Of a stretch of DNA of 64,000 nucleotides, positions 25,781 through 34,980 are shown piece by piece. The notes beneath the pieces were generated by a model. That model had not been told where the DNA came from. It saw only the letters and a program-made list of their open reading frames with translations, and made no database searches. This stretch comes from Amycolatopsis sp. NBC_00345. Its GTDB lineage: Bacteria > Actinomycetota > Actinomycetes > Mycobacteriales > Pseudonocardiaceae. Within the stretch, counting starts at the first letter, position 1; each line of letters opens with the position of its first letter. The stretch spans positions 10,168,001-10,232,000 of the forward strand of contig NZ_CP107995.1 in NCBI RefSeq assembly GCF_036116635.1, read 5' to 3'. A program made the translations under genes and the position numbers.

Positions 25781-26872
25781 TCAACGCGGTGAGAGGTCGG
25801 TGACGACCCAGCTCCCGTCAACGCGTTCGGCCGTGACGGAAAGTTGTGCCGCCGCAGTGCTGGTGGTGCCATTATCCGCCCGAGTGGCGGACTGATCGAG
25901 GAATGCGAGCAACTGTGCGTGGTTGCCGTCGAGTTGCTGGACGGAAACCTCCGAAACGCGAGAGGCGAGCACGATCTTTTGCGACGGAGCCATTCGGAGG
26001 ACGTCCGCGAACAGCTTGTCGTAAGAATCCCGCGCCTTGCCCCGCAGAACGACGGCGGCGGCCTTTTCGGTGACGTCGGTCTTGTCGTAGGAGTAGGAGA
26101 AGACCTTGTTGAGCGCCAGGCTGACGGCGGAGGTGACGTCAGCCGTCGCGTTGACGTCGGTGAGGGCCTGGTTCGTCGTCGCGGCGGAGGTCGCGGCGGC
26201 GTGGGCTTCGAGGGTGAACCAGGCGCCGGCTGCGGCCAGGACCACGGCCACGGCCGCGAGGGCTGCGGGGAGGCGGTTACGGCGGCGGGGGTGGTGGCCG
26301 GGGGGTTCGGGGGTGCTGGGGGTGGGGGTGTGTGAGGGGTCGGTGGGGTGAGGGGGTTGGGTTTCGGAGCTGTTGGAGCTGTTGGAGCTGTTGGAGCTGT
26401 TGGAGCTGTTGGAGCTGTTGGAGCTGTTGGAGCTGTTGGCGGTGTCCGCGGTGTTGGGGGTGTCTGTGGTTTCGGCGAGGGCGGTGTCCTCGTGGTGGTC
26501 GCTCGCATCGGTGCCGTCGTGGTGGGCGGACGCGTCGGCGGGGCTGGACGGCGAGACGGGGCGTCGAGGGGAGAGGAAGCCCAGTTTGGCGAGGGTTGAG
26601 GAGTCGCCGGGAGCCGGAGCCGGAGTGGATGGCTGGCCGGGTGGCGAAGCGGCCGAGCCGCTGGAAGTGAGTGGCTGGTTGGGAGCCGGTGCGGCCGAGT
26701 TGCCGGGAGCAGGCGACTGGCCGGGTGGCGAAGTGGCCGAGTCGCCGGGAGTGAGTGGCTGGTTGGGAGCCGGTGCGGCCGAGTCGCCGGGAGCAGGCGA
26801 CTGGCCGGGCGGGGAAGTGGCCGAGTCGCCGGGAGCCGGTGTAGGGGAGTGGTCGGGGGAATGGCTGCTCAT
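25781..26872 (-). CDS. Mce-associated membrane protein with repetitive N-terminus
   Basis: The 363-residue protein starts at ATG (complement 26870-26872), overlapping the previous gene by 4 bp. Residues 1 to about 190 are a disordered cytoplasmic part, with a 28-residue Pro/Ser repeat (PAPGDSA, PLTPGDSATSPPGQ) and eight SSN triplets. One membrane helix follows (ALAAVAVVLAAAGAWFTLEA). The extracytoplasmic domain (FSYSYDKTDVTEKAAAVV through VDGSWVVTDLSPR) is the typical Mce-associated domain. Such proteins are thought to stabilise Mce complexes (as Mas/Mam proteins in mycobacteria). Confidence 0.85.
   Translation of the reverse strand: MSSHSPDHSPTPAPGDSATSPPGQSPAPGDSAAPAPNQPLTPGDSATSPPGQSPAPGNSAAPAPNQPLTSSGSAASPPGQPSTPAPAPGDSSTLAKLGFLSPRRPVSPSSPADASAHHDGTDASDHHEDTALAETTDTPNTADTANSSNSSNSSNSSNSSNSSNSSNSSETQPPHPTDPSHTPTPSTPEPPGHHPRRRNRLPAALAAVAVVLAAAGAWFTLEAHAAATSAATTNQALTDVNATADVTSAVSLALNKVFSYSYDKTDVTEKAAAVVLRGKARDSYDKLFADVLRMAPSQKIVLASRVSEVSVQQLDGNHAQLLAFLDQSATRADNGTTSTAAAQLSVTAERVDGSWVVTDLSPR
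26366..26437. repeat. 9-bp tandem repeat GGAGCTGTT x8
   Basis: Eight perfect 9-bp units encode (Ser-Ser-Asn)8 in the Mce-associated protein. The units are identical at DNA level, so the array is recent or kept homogeneous by slippage. Confidence 0.98.
26631..26845. repeat. 84-bp tandem repeat, about 2.6 copies
   Basis: Units start at 26631, 26715 and 26799 (the last partial). Each encodes 28 residues of Pro/Ser/Gln-rich sequence in the N-terminal cytoplasmic part of the Mce-associated protein. Confidence 0.9.
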
Positions 26873-27585
26873 GACGACGTCACCGCCAGCTGGTCGAGGG
26901 TGCTGAGCTTCCAGCCGGACGCCGTGCGGGTCAGGGTGGCGGCGTAGCGGTTGCGGCGGGTGGCCGGGGCGGTGCCCTCCTTGGCGACGGTCACCTCGAC
27001 CGACGCGATCAGCTTCGCGGTGCCCGCGTGGGTGTCCAGTTCGGACAGGCCCGCGTCGAGGACCTTGCCGGTCGCGACGGTGGCGCCGGCGGACAGCGCC
27101 TGTTTCGTCTGGGGGGTGGTGCGGGCCAGCTCGTCGTGGAGGGGGCCGGTGGACGCGTCGAGCCAGCGGGACAAGCCGGCGTCCACCTGGTGGTAGTCGA
27201 GGGTGTTCAGGGTGGCGACGAGGGTGCGGCCGGTGGCCAGCGCCTCGTCGCGGGTCTCGCCGTAGGTGGCTGAGGTGGAGTGGGACGCCGAGTACCACGA
27301 GTAACCCGACCAGCCCGCGAACACCGCGGCCGCCGCGAGGACCACCGCTGCGGCCCAGACCGGCTTCCGGCGTGAAACGGTGGCCCAGGAACGTTTCCGG
27401 CCCGTCGCGGGCGGCCGCGCGGCGGAGTCTGCCGAGGCCGGATCGAGGTCCAGCGAGGCAGCTGCCGTTTCACCGGGCGTGGACGTCGTTGCCGTAGCGT
27501 GGTCAGCCTCCGTCACCGCATTGAAGACGGCGTCCACGTCGGCGTCCAGTTCCGCGACCGCCGTCAGTTTCCGTTGCGCAGCCAC
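26869..27585 (-). CDS. Mce-associated membrane protein
   Basis: The 238-residue protein starts at GTG (complement 27583-27585), which overlaps the 3' end of mceF by 22 bp. GAGGAG lies just upstream. A cytoplasmic N-terminus of about 75 residues is followed by one membrane helix (PVWAAAVVLAAAAVFAGW). The extracytoplasmic domain contains EALATGRTLVATLNTLDYHQ and ends ASGWKLSTLDQLAV, typical of Mce-associated proteins. It overlaps the next Mce-associated gene by 4 bp. The two presumably act with the MceA-F complex. Confidence 0.86.
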   Translation of the reverse strand: MAAQRKLTAVAELDADVDAVFNAVTEADHATATTSTPGETAAASLDLDPASADSAARPPATGRKRSWATVSRRKPVWAAAVVLAAAAVFAGWSGYSWYSASHSTSATYGETRDEALATGRTLVATLNTLDYHQVDAGLSRWLDASTGPLHDELARTTPQTKQALSAGATVATGKVLDAGLSELDTHAGTAKLIASVEVTVAKEGTAPATRRNRYAATLTRTASGWKLSTLDQLAVTSS

Positions 27586-28787
27586 AGCATCTCCTCGAGA
27601 TCGGTGGACGTGGGCTGGCCCGCGAAGCGCGTCAGGTCGGTCAGGCCGCCGGCGCCGCCCGGGACGGCGACGGGGGGCAGGCCCGGGTGGGGCGCGTTCT
27701 GCGAACCCCGCACCGACGTCGCGGAGCCCGCGGGCAGCGTGCACGCCGCCGCGGTGTTGAACGGCAGCGGTGAAGTGTCGGCGCTGCTGCGGACCGGCGT
27801 GCTCCCGTACCCGGTGCGGCACGGCGGCGGGTCGAAGAACGTCAGCGCCAGCGAGACTTTCCCGCCGCCCGGAGTGATGGCCGCGGACGTCGCCGCCACC
27901 GCTTTCGGCGTGGTGACCAGCAGCTGCTCCAGACCGTCGGTGCGGGCGCTGAACACCTGCGACGTCGTGAGCAGGTTCGCGAGCAGCACCGGCAGGCCGG
28001 GGTCGGTGTCCTTCAGCAGGCCCGAAATCTCCGTGGCGGCGGGCGGCGCGGCCGCGATCAGGCGGCGCAGGTCGCCGTCGGAGGACTTCAGCTGGGCGGC
28101 GAACAGGTGCGCGTTCCGGCTGAAGTCGCGCCACTCGTCCGAGGAATTGGCCTGCGTGCGCAGCACCGTGGCGCCGTCGTCGATCAAGCGGTGGGTCTGC
28201 GGCAGGTTGTCCGCGGCCGACTTCGTGAACGAAGACGCCGTGTCCATCAGCAGCTGCAGGTCCGGGCCGGAGTTCTGCAACGCGTTGTCCAGCTCGTCGA
28301 CGACCGTGCGCAGGTCGCCGGTCGGCACCGAGGCCGTCAGGTCGTCCAGGTTGGTCAGGAACGTCTGCACCGGCAGCGGCAGCGTGGTCGACTCGCGTGG
28401 GATCACCGAGCCCGCCGCCAGGTACGGCCCGTCGCCCGTGCGCGGCTGCAGGTCGACGTACTGCTCGCCGACGGCCGACCGGTTCGCCACCACCGCCTGG
28501 GAGTTCACCGGGATCGGCGGCGCCGACGAGTCGAGCAGCAGGTCGGCCTCCATGCCGGTGTCGGTCAGCCGCAGCGGCCCGACGCGCCCGACCGGGACGC
28601 CGCGGTAGGTCACCTCGCCGTTGGTGAAGATGCCGCCGCCGTCGGACAGTTCCAGCTTCACCGTGTACGAGCCGACGCCGAACAGCCGGCTGATGCCCGC
28701 GTACTTCGCGCCGACGAACGCCGTCGTCACCAGCGCGATCACGACGAACACCAGCACCTGCACCCGCGCCTTCCTCGACAGCATCAC
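27564..28787 (-). CDS. mceF: Mce family protein, MceF position
   Basis: The 407-residue protein has an N-terminal membrane anchor (VQVLVFVVIALVTTAFVGA). The MCE/MlaD domain (YTVKLELSDGGGIFTNGEVTYRGVPVGRVG) is followed by a helical region, and the tail ends with DLEEMLWLRNGN. MCE proteins form periplasm-spanning hexameric tubes that carry lipids to the YrbE permease. It is the sixth Mce gene, overlapping mceE by 4 bp (GTGA) and the next gene by 22 bp. The ligand is unknown. Confidence 0.93.
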   Translation of the reverse strand: MMLSRKARVQVLVFVVIALVTTAFVGAKYAGISRLFGVGSYTVKLELSDGGGIFTNGEVTYRGVPVGRVGPLRLTDTGMEADLLLDSSAPPIPVNSQAVVANRSAVGEQYVDLQPRTGDGPYLAAGSVIPRESTTLPLPVQTFLTNLDDLTASVPTGDLRTVVDELDNALQNSGPDLQLLMDTASSFTKSAADNLPQTHRLIDDGATVLRTQANSSDEWRDFSRNAHLFAAQLKSSDGDLRRLIAAAPPAATEISGLLKDTDPGLPVLLANLLTTSQVFSARTDGLEQLLVTTPKAVAATSAAITPGGGKVSLALTFFDPPPCRTGYGSTPVRSSADTSPLPFNTAAACTLPAGSATSVRGSQNAPHPGLPPVAVPGGAGGLTDLTRFAGQPTSTDLEEMLWLRNGN

Positions 28788-29839
28788 TGGCCTCCCGGCA
28801 ACGGCAGCGTCGGCAGGTTCGGCGGCGTGCCCTCACCCGGCGGCGGCAGCGGCACGCCGGGCGCGGGGATCAGCGACGCGTAGACGTTGAGGTAGTCGCC
28901 CTTGATCGCGTCCAGCACCGGGTCGGTGAACGGGAAGGTCGGCAGGATCTCCAGCGCCTTCGGCAGGTTCTGCCCGGCGTCGGCGAGCCGGTGCAGGATC
29001 GGCGCGAGCGCGTTCAGGTCCGCGACGAGGTCGTCCCGGCTCCGGTCGACGACGTTCGTGGCCACCGCGGACAGCTGGTTCAGCGAGTTCAGCATGGTGA
29101 CGAGCTGCGCGCGCTGGTCGGTCAGCGTCTTGAGGCCGGGGGTGAGGTCGGTGAGCGCGTCGGCGATCTGGTTGTCGCGGTTCGCCAGCGACGCGGACAG
29201 GTGGTCGAGCCCGTCGAGTGCGGCGGTGATGTCCGCGCGGTGGGCGTCCAGATTGGACATCAGGGTGTCCACTCCGGACAGGAACCCGCGGATCTCGTCC
29301 TCGTTGCCGTCCATCACCTTCGACAGCTCCCGGTCGATCGTCTGCAGCTGCCCGATGCCGCCGCCGTTGAGCAGCAGCGAGAGCGCGCCGAAGACCTCCT
29401 CGAACTCGGGGTTCCGGTTGGTGCGCGAGACCGGGATGACGGCGCCGTCGCCCAGCTTCCCGGACGCCGCCTGGTCCGGCGGCGCCAGCTCCACGAACTT
29501 CTCGCCCAGCAGCGAGGACTGGCGCAGCCGCGCGACCGCGTTCGCGGGCAGCGAGACGCCGCCGTTCACCGTCAGCACGGTCTGCGCGGTCCAGCCGTCG
29601 GCGCCGAGGCCGATGGACTGGACGCGGCCGACCGGCACGTCGCCGACCTTCACCGCGGCCTGCGGCACCAGGTCCAGCACGTCGGCGAACTGCACGGTGA
29701 CCTGGTACGGGTGGTCGCCGAGGTCCGCGCCGCCGGGCAGCGGCAGGTCGTACACCCCGTGGAAGCCGCCGGGCGACGAGCACCCGGCCAGCGCCAGGCA
29801 CGCCACCGTCACCGCGGTCAGCAGCGGTCGGACCTTCAT
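28784..29839 (-). CDS. mceE: Mce family lipoprotein, MceE position
   Basis: The 351-residue protein has a lipoprotein signal: positive N-terminus, LTAVTVACLALAGC lipobox with the acylated Cys at about residue 20. The MCE domain follows (YQVTVQFADVLDLVPQAAVKVGDVPV in part). The C-terminus ends in a Pro-rich tail. In mycobacteria the E subunit is also the lipoprotein of the complex. It overlaps both neighbours by 4 bp. Confidence 0.94.
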   Translation of the reverse strand: MKVRPLLTAVTVACLALAGCSSPGGFHGVYDLPLPGGADLGDHPYQVTVQFADVLDLVPQAAVKVGDVPVGRVQSIGLGADGWTAQTVLTVNGGVSLPANAVARLRQSSLLGEKFVELAPPDQAASGKLGDGAVIPVSRTNRNPEFEEVFGALSLLLNGGGIGQLQTIDRELSKVMDGNEDEIRGFLSGVDTLMSNLDAHRADITAALDGLDHLSASLANRDNQIADALTDLTPGLKTLTDQRAQLVTMLNSLNQLSAVATNVVDRSRDDLVADLNALAPILHRLADAGQNLPKALEILPTFPFTDPVLDAIKGDYLNVYASLIPAPGVPLPPPGEGTPPNLPTLPLPGGQ

Positions 29840-30873
29840 CGCCCACCTCCGGAGACGACGTCGCCCGAAATCGGCAACGGCAGACCGGAGATGTGCTGAC
29901 CGGAGACATAGTCGAGCAGGTCGGTCCGGCCCTGCAGCGTGCCGGTGACGGGGTCGATCGCGCCCAGCACGTTGGTCGCGGCCAGTGGCGCGTCGTCGAG
30001 CACCTCGGCCAGTGACGCCCGCTGGTCCACCAGCGTCTGCGTGGTGCCGGCCAGCTTGTCCACATTGGACTTGATGGCCGCCCGGTTGTCGTGGATGAAG
30101 GCCTGGATGCCGGCGAGCGCGCTGCCGAGCCCGTTCAACGCGCCGGCCAGCTCGCCGCGGTTGGCCGCCAGCGTGTTCGAGATGTCCGCGAGCTGCCGGT
30201 TGACGTCGGAGACCTGGCTGTCGTTGGTGGACAGCATGGTGGTGAACTTCTGCAGCTCGTCGACGGTGCCGAACAGGTCGTTCGAATTGCCCGCCAACGT
30301 CCGGGCGAGCTGGGCGAAGTCGCGGACGGAGTTGTTGAACGCCGTGCCGTTGCCCTGCAGGTTGGCCGCGCCGGTGCGCAGGAGGTCCGACAGCGCGCCG
30401 TCGGAGTTCGCGCCCTTCGGGCCGAGCGCCGTGGCGAGTGTGTTCAGGCTGGCGTAGAGCTGGTCCAGCTCCACCGGTGTGGCCGTGCGGTCCTCGCTGA
30501 TCACGGCGCCGTCGGGCAGCCGGGGCCCGCCGCGCGCCAGCTTGGCCAGCTGCACGTAGCGGTCGGCGACCACGCTCGGCGCCACCACCAGCGCGGGCGT
30601 GTCGGCGGCGACGGCCACGCCAGAGTCGACCGACATGTCGACCCGCACCTGCTCGCCCTGCGGGGTGACCGCGGTGACCTCGCCGATCTTGACGCCGAGC
30701 ACCCGCACGTCCGATCCGCTGTAGACGCCGACGGCGCGGGAGAAGTACGCGGTGACGTGGTGCCGCCCGGCGCCGGAGAAGACCCACCACAGCACGCCGG
30801 TGAGCACCAGCGCGAGGATGACGGCGAATACCAGGAACCTGCTGGTGCGCAGGCCCGCCCGGGTGGTGGTCAC
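29836..30873 (-). CDS. mceD: Mce family protein, MceD position
   Basis: The 345-residue protein is taken from the GTG at complement 30871-30873, which overlaps mceC by 4 bp and has GGAGGGG upstream. A longer in-frame ATG start at 30948 would lie inside mceC and is rejected. One N-terminal helix (FLVFAVILALVLTGVLWWVF) is followed by the MCE domain (VTAYFSRAVGVYSGSDVRVL) and a long alpha-helical region. Part of the Mce lipid-transport tube. Confidence 0.93.
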   Translation of the reverse strand: MTTTRAGLRTSRFLVFAVILALVLTGVLWWVFSGAGRHHVTAYFSRAVGVYSGSDVRVLGVKIGEVTAVTPQGEQVRVDMSVDSGVAVAADTPALVVAPSVVADRYVQLAKLARGGPRLPDGAVISEDRTATPVELDQLYASLNTLATALGPKGANSDGALSDLLRTGAANLQGNGTAFNNSVRDFAQLARTLAGNSNDLFGTVDELQKFTTMLSTNDSQVSDVNRQLADISNTLAANRGELAGALNGLGSALAGIQAFIHDNRAAIKSNVDKLAGTTQTLVDQRASLAEVLDDAPLAATNVLGAIDPVTGTLQGRTDLLDYVSGQHISGLPLPISGDVVSGGGR

Positions 30874-31856
30874 TTCGCCCCTCCCTTCGGCGGCGTGCAC
30901 GGGTCGCGGTTCTCCGGGATCAGGCCGCACAGGTAGCTGTCGACCCACCGGCCGTTGCCCACGGTGTTGTTCACCACGCGGAAGTACGGGCCGGCGAGCT
31001 GCAGGCTCTTCGCGAGGTTGTCGTTCTGCCGCTGCAGCAGGTCGGTGACCTGGCCGAGCTGCTTGAGTGCGGGGCCGAGCTGGTCCTTGTTGTCCGCGAC
31101 CAGCCCGTTGAGCTGCTGGGCGAGCTGCTGGGCGCCCACGAGCAGCTGGTGGATGGCGTCCCGCCGGTTGTTCAGCTCGGTCAGCAGCAGGTTGCCGTCG
31201 CCGATGAGCTTTTCGAAGTCGTCGTTGGAGTTCGCCAGCGTGGTGGTCAGCTTCCGCGCGCCCGACAGCAGTTCCGCGATCTCGTTGTCGCGTGAGGACA
31301 CCGTTTTGGACAGGGCGCTGAGGCCGTCCAGCGCGGTCCGGACGTGCTCGGGCGAGTTCTTGAACGTGTCGCTGATCGTCGCGAAGCTGTCCGCGAGCTG
31401 CTTGGTGTCGATGGCGCCCGCGGTGTCGGCGAGCCCGTTGAACGCGTCGGTGACGTCGAAGGGTGTCACGGTGCGCGTGCGCGGGATCGGCTGGTCCGGG
31501 TCCTGGACGCCGGCGCCGGTCGGGTTCAGCGCCAGGAACTTGCGGCCCAGCAGGGTCTTGATCTTGATCTGAGCCGAGGTCTGGTCACCGATCCAGGCGT
31601 CCTTCACCTGGAAGCTCACCAGCACGTGGTCGTCGGCCAGGTCGACGCTGGACACCTCGCCGACCTTGATGCCGGCCACGCGCACCTCGTCGTCCGCCTG
31701 CAGCCCCGCGGCCTCGGTGAACTCGGCCTCGTAGGTGGTGCCGCCGCCGACGATGGGCAGGTTGTCCCAGTTCAGCGTGAGAGTGAGCACGGCCGCCAGC
31801 GCGATGCTGCCGGCCACCCCCAGCGTGAGGGGATTGCGCTCGCGGAAGGACTTCAC
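30870..31856 (-). CDS. mceC: Mce family protein, MceC position
   Basis: The 328-residue protein starts at GTG (complement 31854-31856), which overlaps mceB by 4 bp; GGAGAGG is six bases upstream. A second GTG seven bases further upstream is out of frame. The N-terminal helix (GVAGSIALAAVLTLTL) is followed by the MCE domain (YEAEFTEAAGLQADDEVRVA) and a helical segment. Near the C-terminus are SYLCGLIPENRDPC and Cys residues that could form a disulfide outside the membrane. Confidence 0.93.
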   Translation of the reverse strand: MKSFRERNPLTLGVAGSIALAAVLTLTLNWDNLPIVGGGTTYEAEFTEAAGLQADDEVRVAGIKVGEVSSVDLADDHVLVSFQVKDAWIGDQTSAQIKIKTLLGRKFLALNPTGAGVQDPDQPIPRTRTVTPFDVTDAFNGLADTAGAIDTKQLADSFATISDTFKNSPEHVRTALDGLSALSKTVSSRDNEIAELLSGARKLTTTLANSNDDFEKLIGDGNLLLTELNNRRDAIHQLLVGAQQLAQQLNGLVADNKDQLGPALKQLGQVTDLLQRQNDNLAKSLQLAGPYFRVVNNTVGNGRWVDSYLCGLIPENRDPCTPPKGGAK

Positions 31857-32854
31857 GCGCCACACCTCTCCGCGGTCGCCGGAACGCCGCGTGGTGGCGA
31901 CGTCTGCAGCGTGGCGCTGCACAGGTAGAAGTTGAGCCACGAGCCGTAGGAGCCGACGCGGCCGAGGCCGGTGAGCTTCGGCGGCAGTTTGTTCAGGAAG
32001 TTGTCCACATCGGACTGTCCGGTGTTCAGGTTCTGCGACAGCGTGCCGAGCCCGGTGATGCTGTCCTTCAGCCCCGGGCGGGCCTGCTCGAACAGGCCCG
32101 CGGTGGACTGGGACAGGTCGGCGATGCCGCCGATCGCGTCGCCGATCGCGGTGCGGTCGCCGGCCAGGCCGGAGACGAGCTGCTGCAACGTCGAGATGAG
32201 CGTCGCGAGCGCGTCCCCCTTGCCGTTGACGGTTTTCAGCACCGAGTTCAGGTTGTCGATCACGCGGCCGATCACCTGGTCGCGGTCGGCCAGCGTGGTG
32301 GTCAGCGAGCCGGTGTGCGCCAGCAGGTCCTCGACCGTCCCGCCCTCGCCCTGCAGCACCTGCACGATCTCGCCGGAGAGGTCGTTGACGTCCTTCGGCG
32401 AAAGCGCCTGGAACAACGGTTTGAAGCCGTTGAACAGGTCGGTCAGGTCCAGCGCGGGAGTGGTGCGGGACAGCGGGATCTCGCCGCCCGGCGGCAGCGG
32501 GCCGGCGCCGGGCTCGCCGCGGTCCAGTGCGATGTAGCGCTGGCCGACCATGTTGCGGTACTTGATCACCGCGCTGACGTTCGAGGGCAGCGTGCGCCCC
32601 TGCTCCAGCGAGAAGCCGACGTGCGCGCGGTTGTGGTCGGTGATGTCCAGGCTCTCGACCTGGCCCACCTTGACCCCGGAGATCCGCACGTCGTCTCCGA
32701 CGTTCAGCGCCGTCGCGTCCAGGAAGGTCGCCCCGTAGACCTGCGAGCTGCCCACGGTGCCGCCGGTGATCGACAGCGCGAGTACCAGCGTGGCGACGGC
32801 CGTGACCAGGATGAAGATCAGGCTTTTGACCAGCGGGGCGGCGAGATTCCTCAC
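31853..32854 (-). CDS. mceB: Mce family protein, MceB position
   Basis: The 333-residue protein starts at GTG (complement 32852-32854). It has an N-terminal helix (SLIFILVTAVATLVLALS), the MCE domain (YGATFLDATALNVGDDVRIS) and an alpha-helical coiled region. The C-terminal LNFYLCSATLQTSP carries a conserved Cys, as in other MceB/MceC proteins. It overlaps mceA and mceC by 4 bp. Confidence 0.93.
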   Translation of the reverse strand: MRNLAAPLVKSLIFILVTAVATLVLALSITGGTVGSSQVYGATFLDATALNVGDDVRISGVKVGQVESLDITDHNRAHVGFSLEQGRTLPSNVSAVIKYRNMVGQRYIALDRGEPGAGPLPPGGEIPLSRTTPALDLTDLFNGFKPLFQALSPKDVNDLSGEIVQVLQGEGGTVEDLLAHTGSLTTTLADRDQVIGRVIDNLNSVLKTVNGKGDALATLISTLQQLVSGLAGDRTAIGDAIGGIADLSQSTAGLFEQARPGLKDSITGLGTLSQNLNTGQSDVDNFLNKLPPKLTGLGRVGSYGSWLNFYLCSATLQTSPPRGVPATAERCGA

Positions 32855-34128
32855 TTGAGCTTCACCTCCGTGCCGCGGTAGAGCGGGCCGACCAGCACGC
32901 TGCCCCAGGCGGGCACCTGCGCGGTGGGCACGCCGATCGACGGCGAGACGAGCGTGGCCAGCAGTTCCTGCTCCTGCGGGGAGTTCGCGACGCCGAGGTC
33001 GCCGTCGGTCCCGGGCAGCAGCGGGTGCGCCTGCGTGCCGGGCGCGGCCGCCGCGGTGCCGGTGGTCGGCACGACGCCGCTGGGATAACAGCGGGGGCCG
33101 CCGGTGGCGTTGTACACCGGGGCGTCCTGGCCGGGCACGTACTTGCCGCGCGACTGCGTCACTGAGATCTCCGCGTGCAGGCCGGGCTGCTTCGTGCCGG
33201 CGCCGAGCACCTTGTTCATGTCGGGCTTCAGGTCGGTCAGCGCCTGGAGCGTGCAGGGGAAGCTGGGGGAGTACTCGGCCGCGATCTCCAGCGGCCGCTT
33301 GCTGTCGGCGGACAGCGCGATGATGTTGTTCCCGTTGTGCTGCAGGAACGTCGTGATGTCGCCGGAGGACGCGGTCACCTGCTGGTAGAGCGCGCCGAGG
33401 TCGTCGCGCTTCTCGTTGACCGTGCCGAGCGTGACGGCGGAATCGGACAACGCGTCGAGCAGGTCCGGCGCGATGTCGCCGTACAGCTGGGAAACGGTGG
33501 CGAGGTCGTGCACGTTCTGGTCCAGCCGGGGCAGGTCGGGGTTGAAATCCTTGAGGTAGTCCGAAGCCTGGGCCAGCGTCTGCCCGAGCTGCTCGCCGCG
33601 GCCCTGCAGCGCGGTGGACACCGCCGTCAGCGTGGTGGCGAGCTTCTGCGGCTGCACGGCCTGGAGCAGGGGCAGGAGGTTGTCGAAGACGCGTTCCAGC
33701 TCGATGGCGTTGGCCGAGTGGTCCTGCGCGATCACGTCACCCGCCCGCAGCGGCGGCGTCCGGTCCGCGTCCGGGATGGACAGCTGGACGTAGCGCTCGC
33801 CGAACAGCGTCTTCGGGACCAGCAGCGCGGAGACGTCGCGGGGGAGCCGGTCCACCTTGTCCGGGTCCAGCGCCAACGAGATCTCGGCGCCGCCGTTCAC
33901 CGCGCGCACGCCGCGGATCTCGCCGACGACGACCCCGCGCGCCTTCACCTGGCCGCCTTCGTGCAGCTGGTTGCCGACGCGGTCGGCCTTGAGCGTGACC
34001 GGCACGGACGTGACGAAGTCCTTGTCGTAGATCTTGATCGTGATCAGCACGAACACGCACATCACGGCCAGGAACAGCACCCCCGCGGTCCGGACGCCCG
34101 CCTTGCGCAGCCGCGCGTGCCGGCTCAT
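32851..34128 (-). CDS. mceA: Mce family protein, MceA position
   Basis: The 425-residue protein starts at ATG (complement 34126-34128), overlapping the YrbEB gene by 4 bp. Its N-terminal helix is GVLFLAVMCVFVLITIKIY and its MCE domain includes LKADRVGNQLHEGGQVKARG. It has the longest C-terminal part of the six Mce proteins, with a Pro/Ala/Thr region (VVPTTGTAAAAPGTQ) before the end. The first Mce subunit after the permeases, as in mycobacterial mce operons. Confidence 0.93.
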   Translation of the reverse strand: MSRHARLRKAGVRTAGVLFLAVMCVFVLITIKIYDKDFVTSVPVTLKADRVGNQLHEGGQVKARGVVVGEIRGVRAVNGGAEISLALDPDKVDRLPRDVSALLVPKTLFGERYVQLSIPDADRTPPLRAGDVIAQDHSANAIELERVFDNLLPLLQAVQPQKLATTLTAVSTALQGRGEQLGQTLAQASDYLKDFNPDLPRLDQNVHDLATVSQLYGDIAPDLLDALSDSAVTLGTVNEKRDDLGALYQQVTASSGDITTFLQHNGNNIIALSADSKRPLEIAAEYSPSFPCTLQALTDLKPDMNKVLGAGTKQPGLHAEISVTQSRGKYVPGQDAPVYNATGGPRCYPSGVVPTTGTAAAAPGTQAHPLLPGTDGDLGVANSPQEQELLATLVSPSIGVPTAQVPAWGSVLVGPLYRGTEVKLK

Positions 34129-34976
34129 CCGGCCACCTGGACCGTCGTCGTCGCGCCCCAGATGGCGAGGCTGAGGAAGAAGTCGATCACGCTGATCGCG
34201 ACGATCGCGGTGCGCACCGCGCGGCCCACCGCCACGCCGACCCCGGCGGGCCCGCCGCTCGCGCGGAAGCCGTAATAACAGTGCGCGAGCACCACCACGA
34301 CGCTGAACACCAGCACCTTGCCGAACGACCACAGCACGTCGCCGGGCGGCAGGAACAGCAGGAAGTAGTGGTCGTAGGTGCCCGCGGACTGGCCGAACGC
34401 CCACACGGTGACCTGCCGGGAGGCGAGGTAGGACGACAGCAGGCCGATCGCGTACAGCGGGATCACGGCGAGGAAGCCGGCGATCACGCGCGTGGTGACC
34501 AGGTACGGCACGCTCGGGATGCCCATCACCTCGAGCGCGTCGATCTCCTCGGAGATCCGCATGGCGCCCAGCTGCGCGGTGAAGCCGCAGCCGACCGTGG
34601 CCGAAAGCGCGAGCCCGGCCACCAGCGGGGCGATCTCCCGGGTGTTGAAGTAGGCCGAGATGAAGCCCGCGAACGCCGACGTGCCCACCTGGTTCAGCGC
34701 GGAGTAACCCTGCAGGCCCACGACCGTCCCGGTCGCGACGGTCATGCCGATCATCACGCCGATCGTGCCGCCGATCACCGCGAGCGCGCCGCTGCCGAAG
34801 CTCACCTCGGCCAGCAGCCGCACGACCTCGCGCAGGTAGCGGCGCACCGTGCGCGGCACCCAGCCGAGCGCGCGCAGGAAGAACAGGATCTGGTCGCCGA
34901 GCGTGTCGAGGAAGCCGAAGCGGCGGTCGACGGCTTCGAGCACCCGCGCGCCCCGGGGCGGGGTCTTGGTGGCCAT
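34125..34976 (-). CDS. yrbEB: YrbE/MlaE-family permease, second (YrbEB)
   Basis: The 283-residue MlaE-family integral membrane protein shows LAVIGGTIGVMIGMTVATG, the conserved cytosolic ALGAMRISEEIDALEVMGIP coupling-helix motif (in part) and several later helices. Two YrbE subunits form the inner-membrane permease of the Mce lipid importer and are driven by an MlaF/MceG-type ATPase. No such ATPase is encoded in this window; in actinobacteria it is commonly elsewhere. It lies 4 bp after the first permease gene. Confidence 0.95.
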   Translation of the reverse strand: MATKTPPRGARVLEAVDRRFGFLDTLGDQILFFLRALGWVPRTVRRYLREVVRLLAEVSFGSGALAVIGGTIGVMIGMTVATGTVVGLQGYSALNQVGTSAFAGFISAYFNTREIAPLVAGLALSATVGCGFTAQLGAMRISEEIDALEVMGIPSVPYLVTTRVIAGFLAVIPLYAIGLLSSYLASRQVTVWAFGQSAGTYDHYFLLFLPPGDVLWSFGKVLVFSVVVVLAHCYYGFRASGGPAGVGVAVGRAVRTAIVAISVIDFFLSLAIWGATTTVQVAG

Positions 34977-34980
34977 CGGC

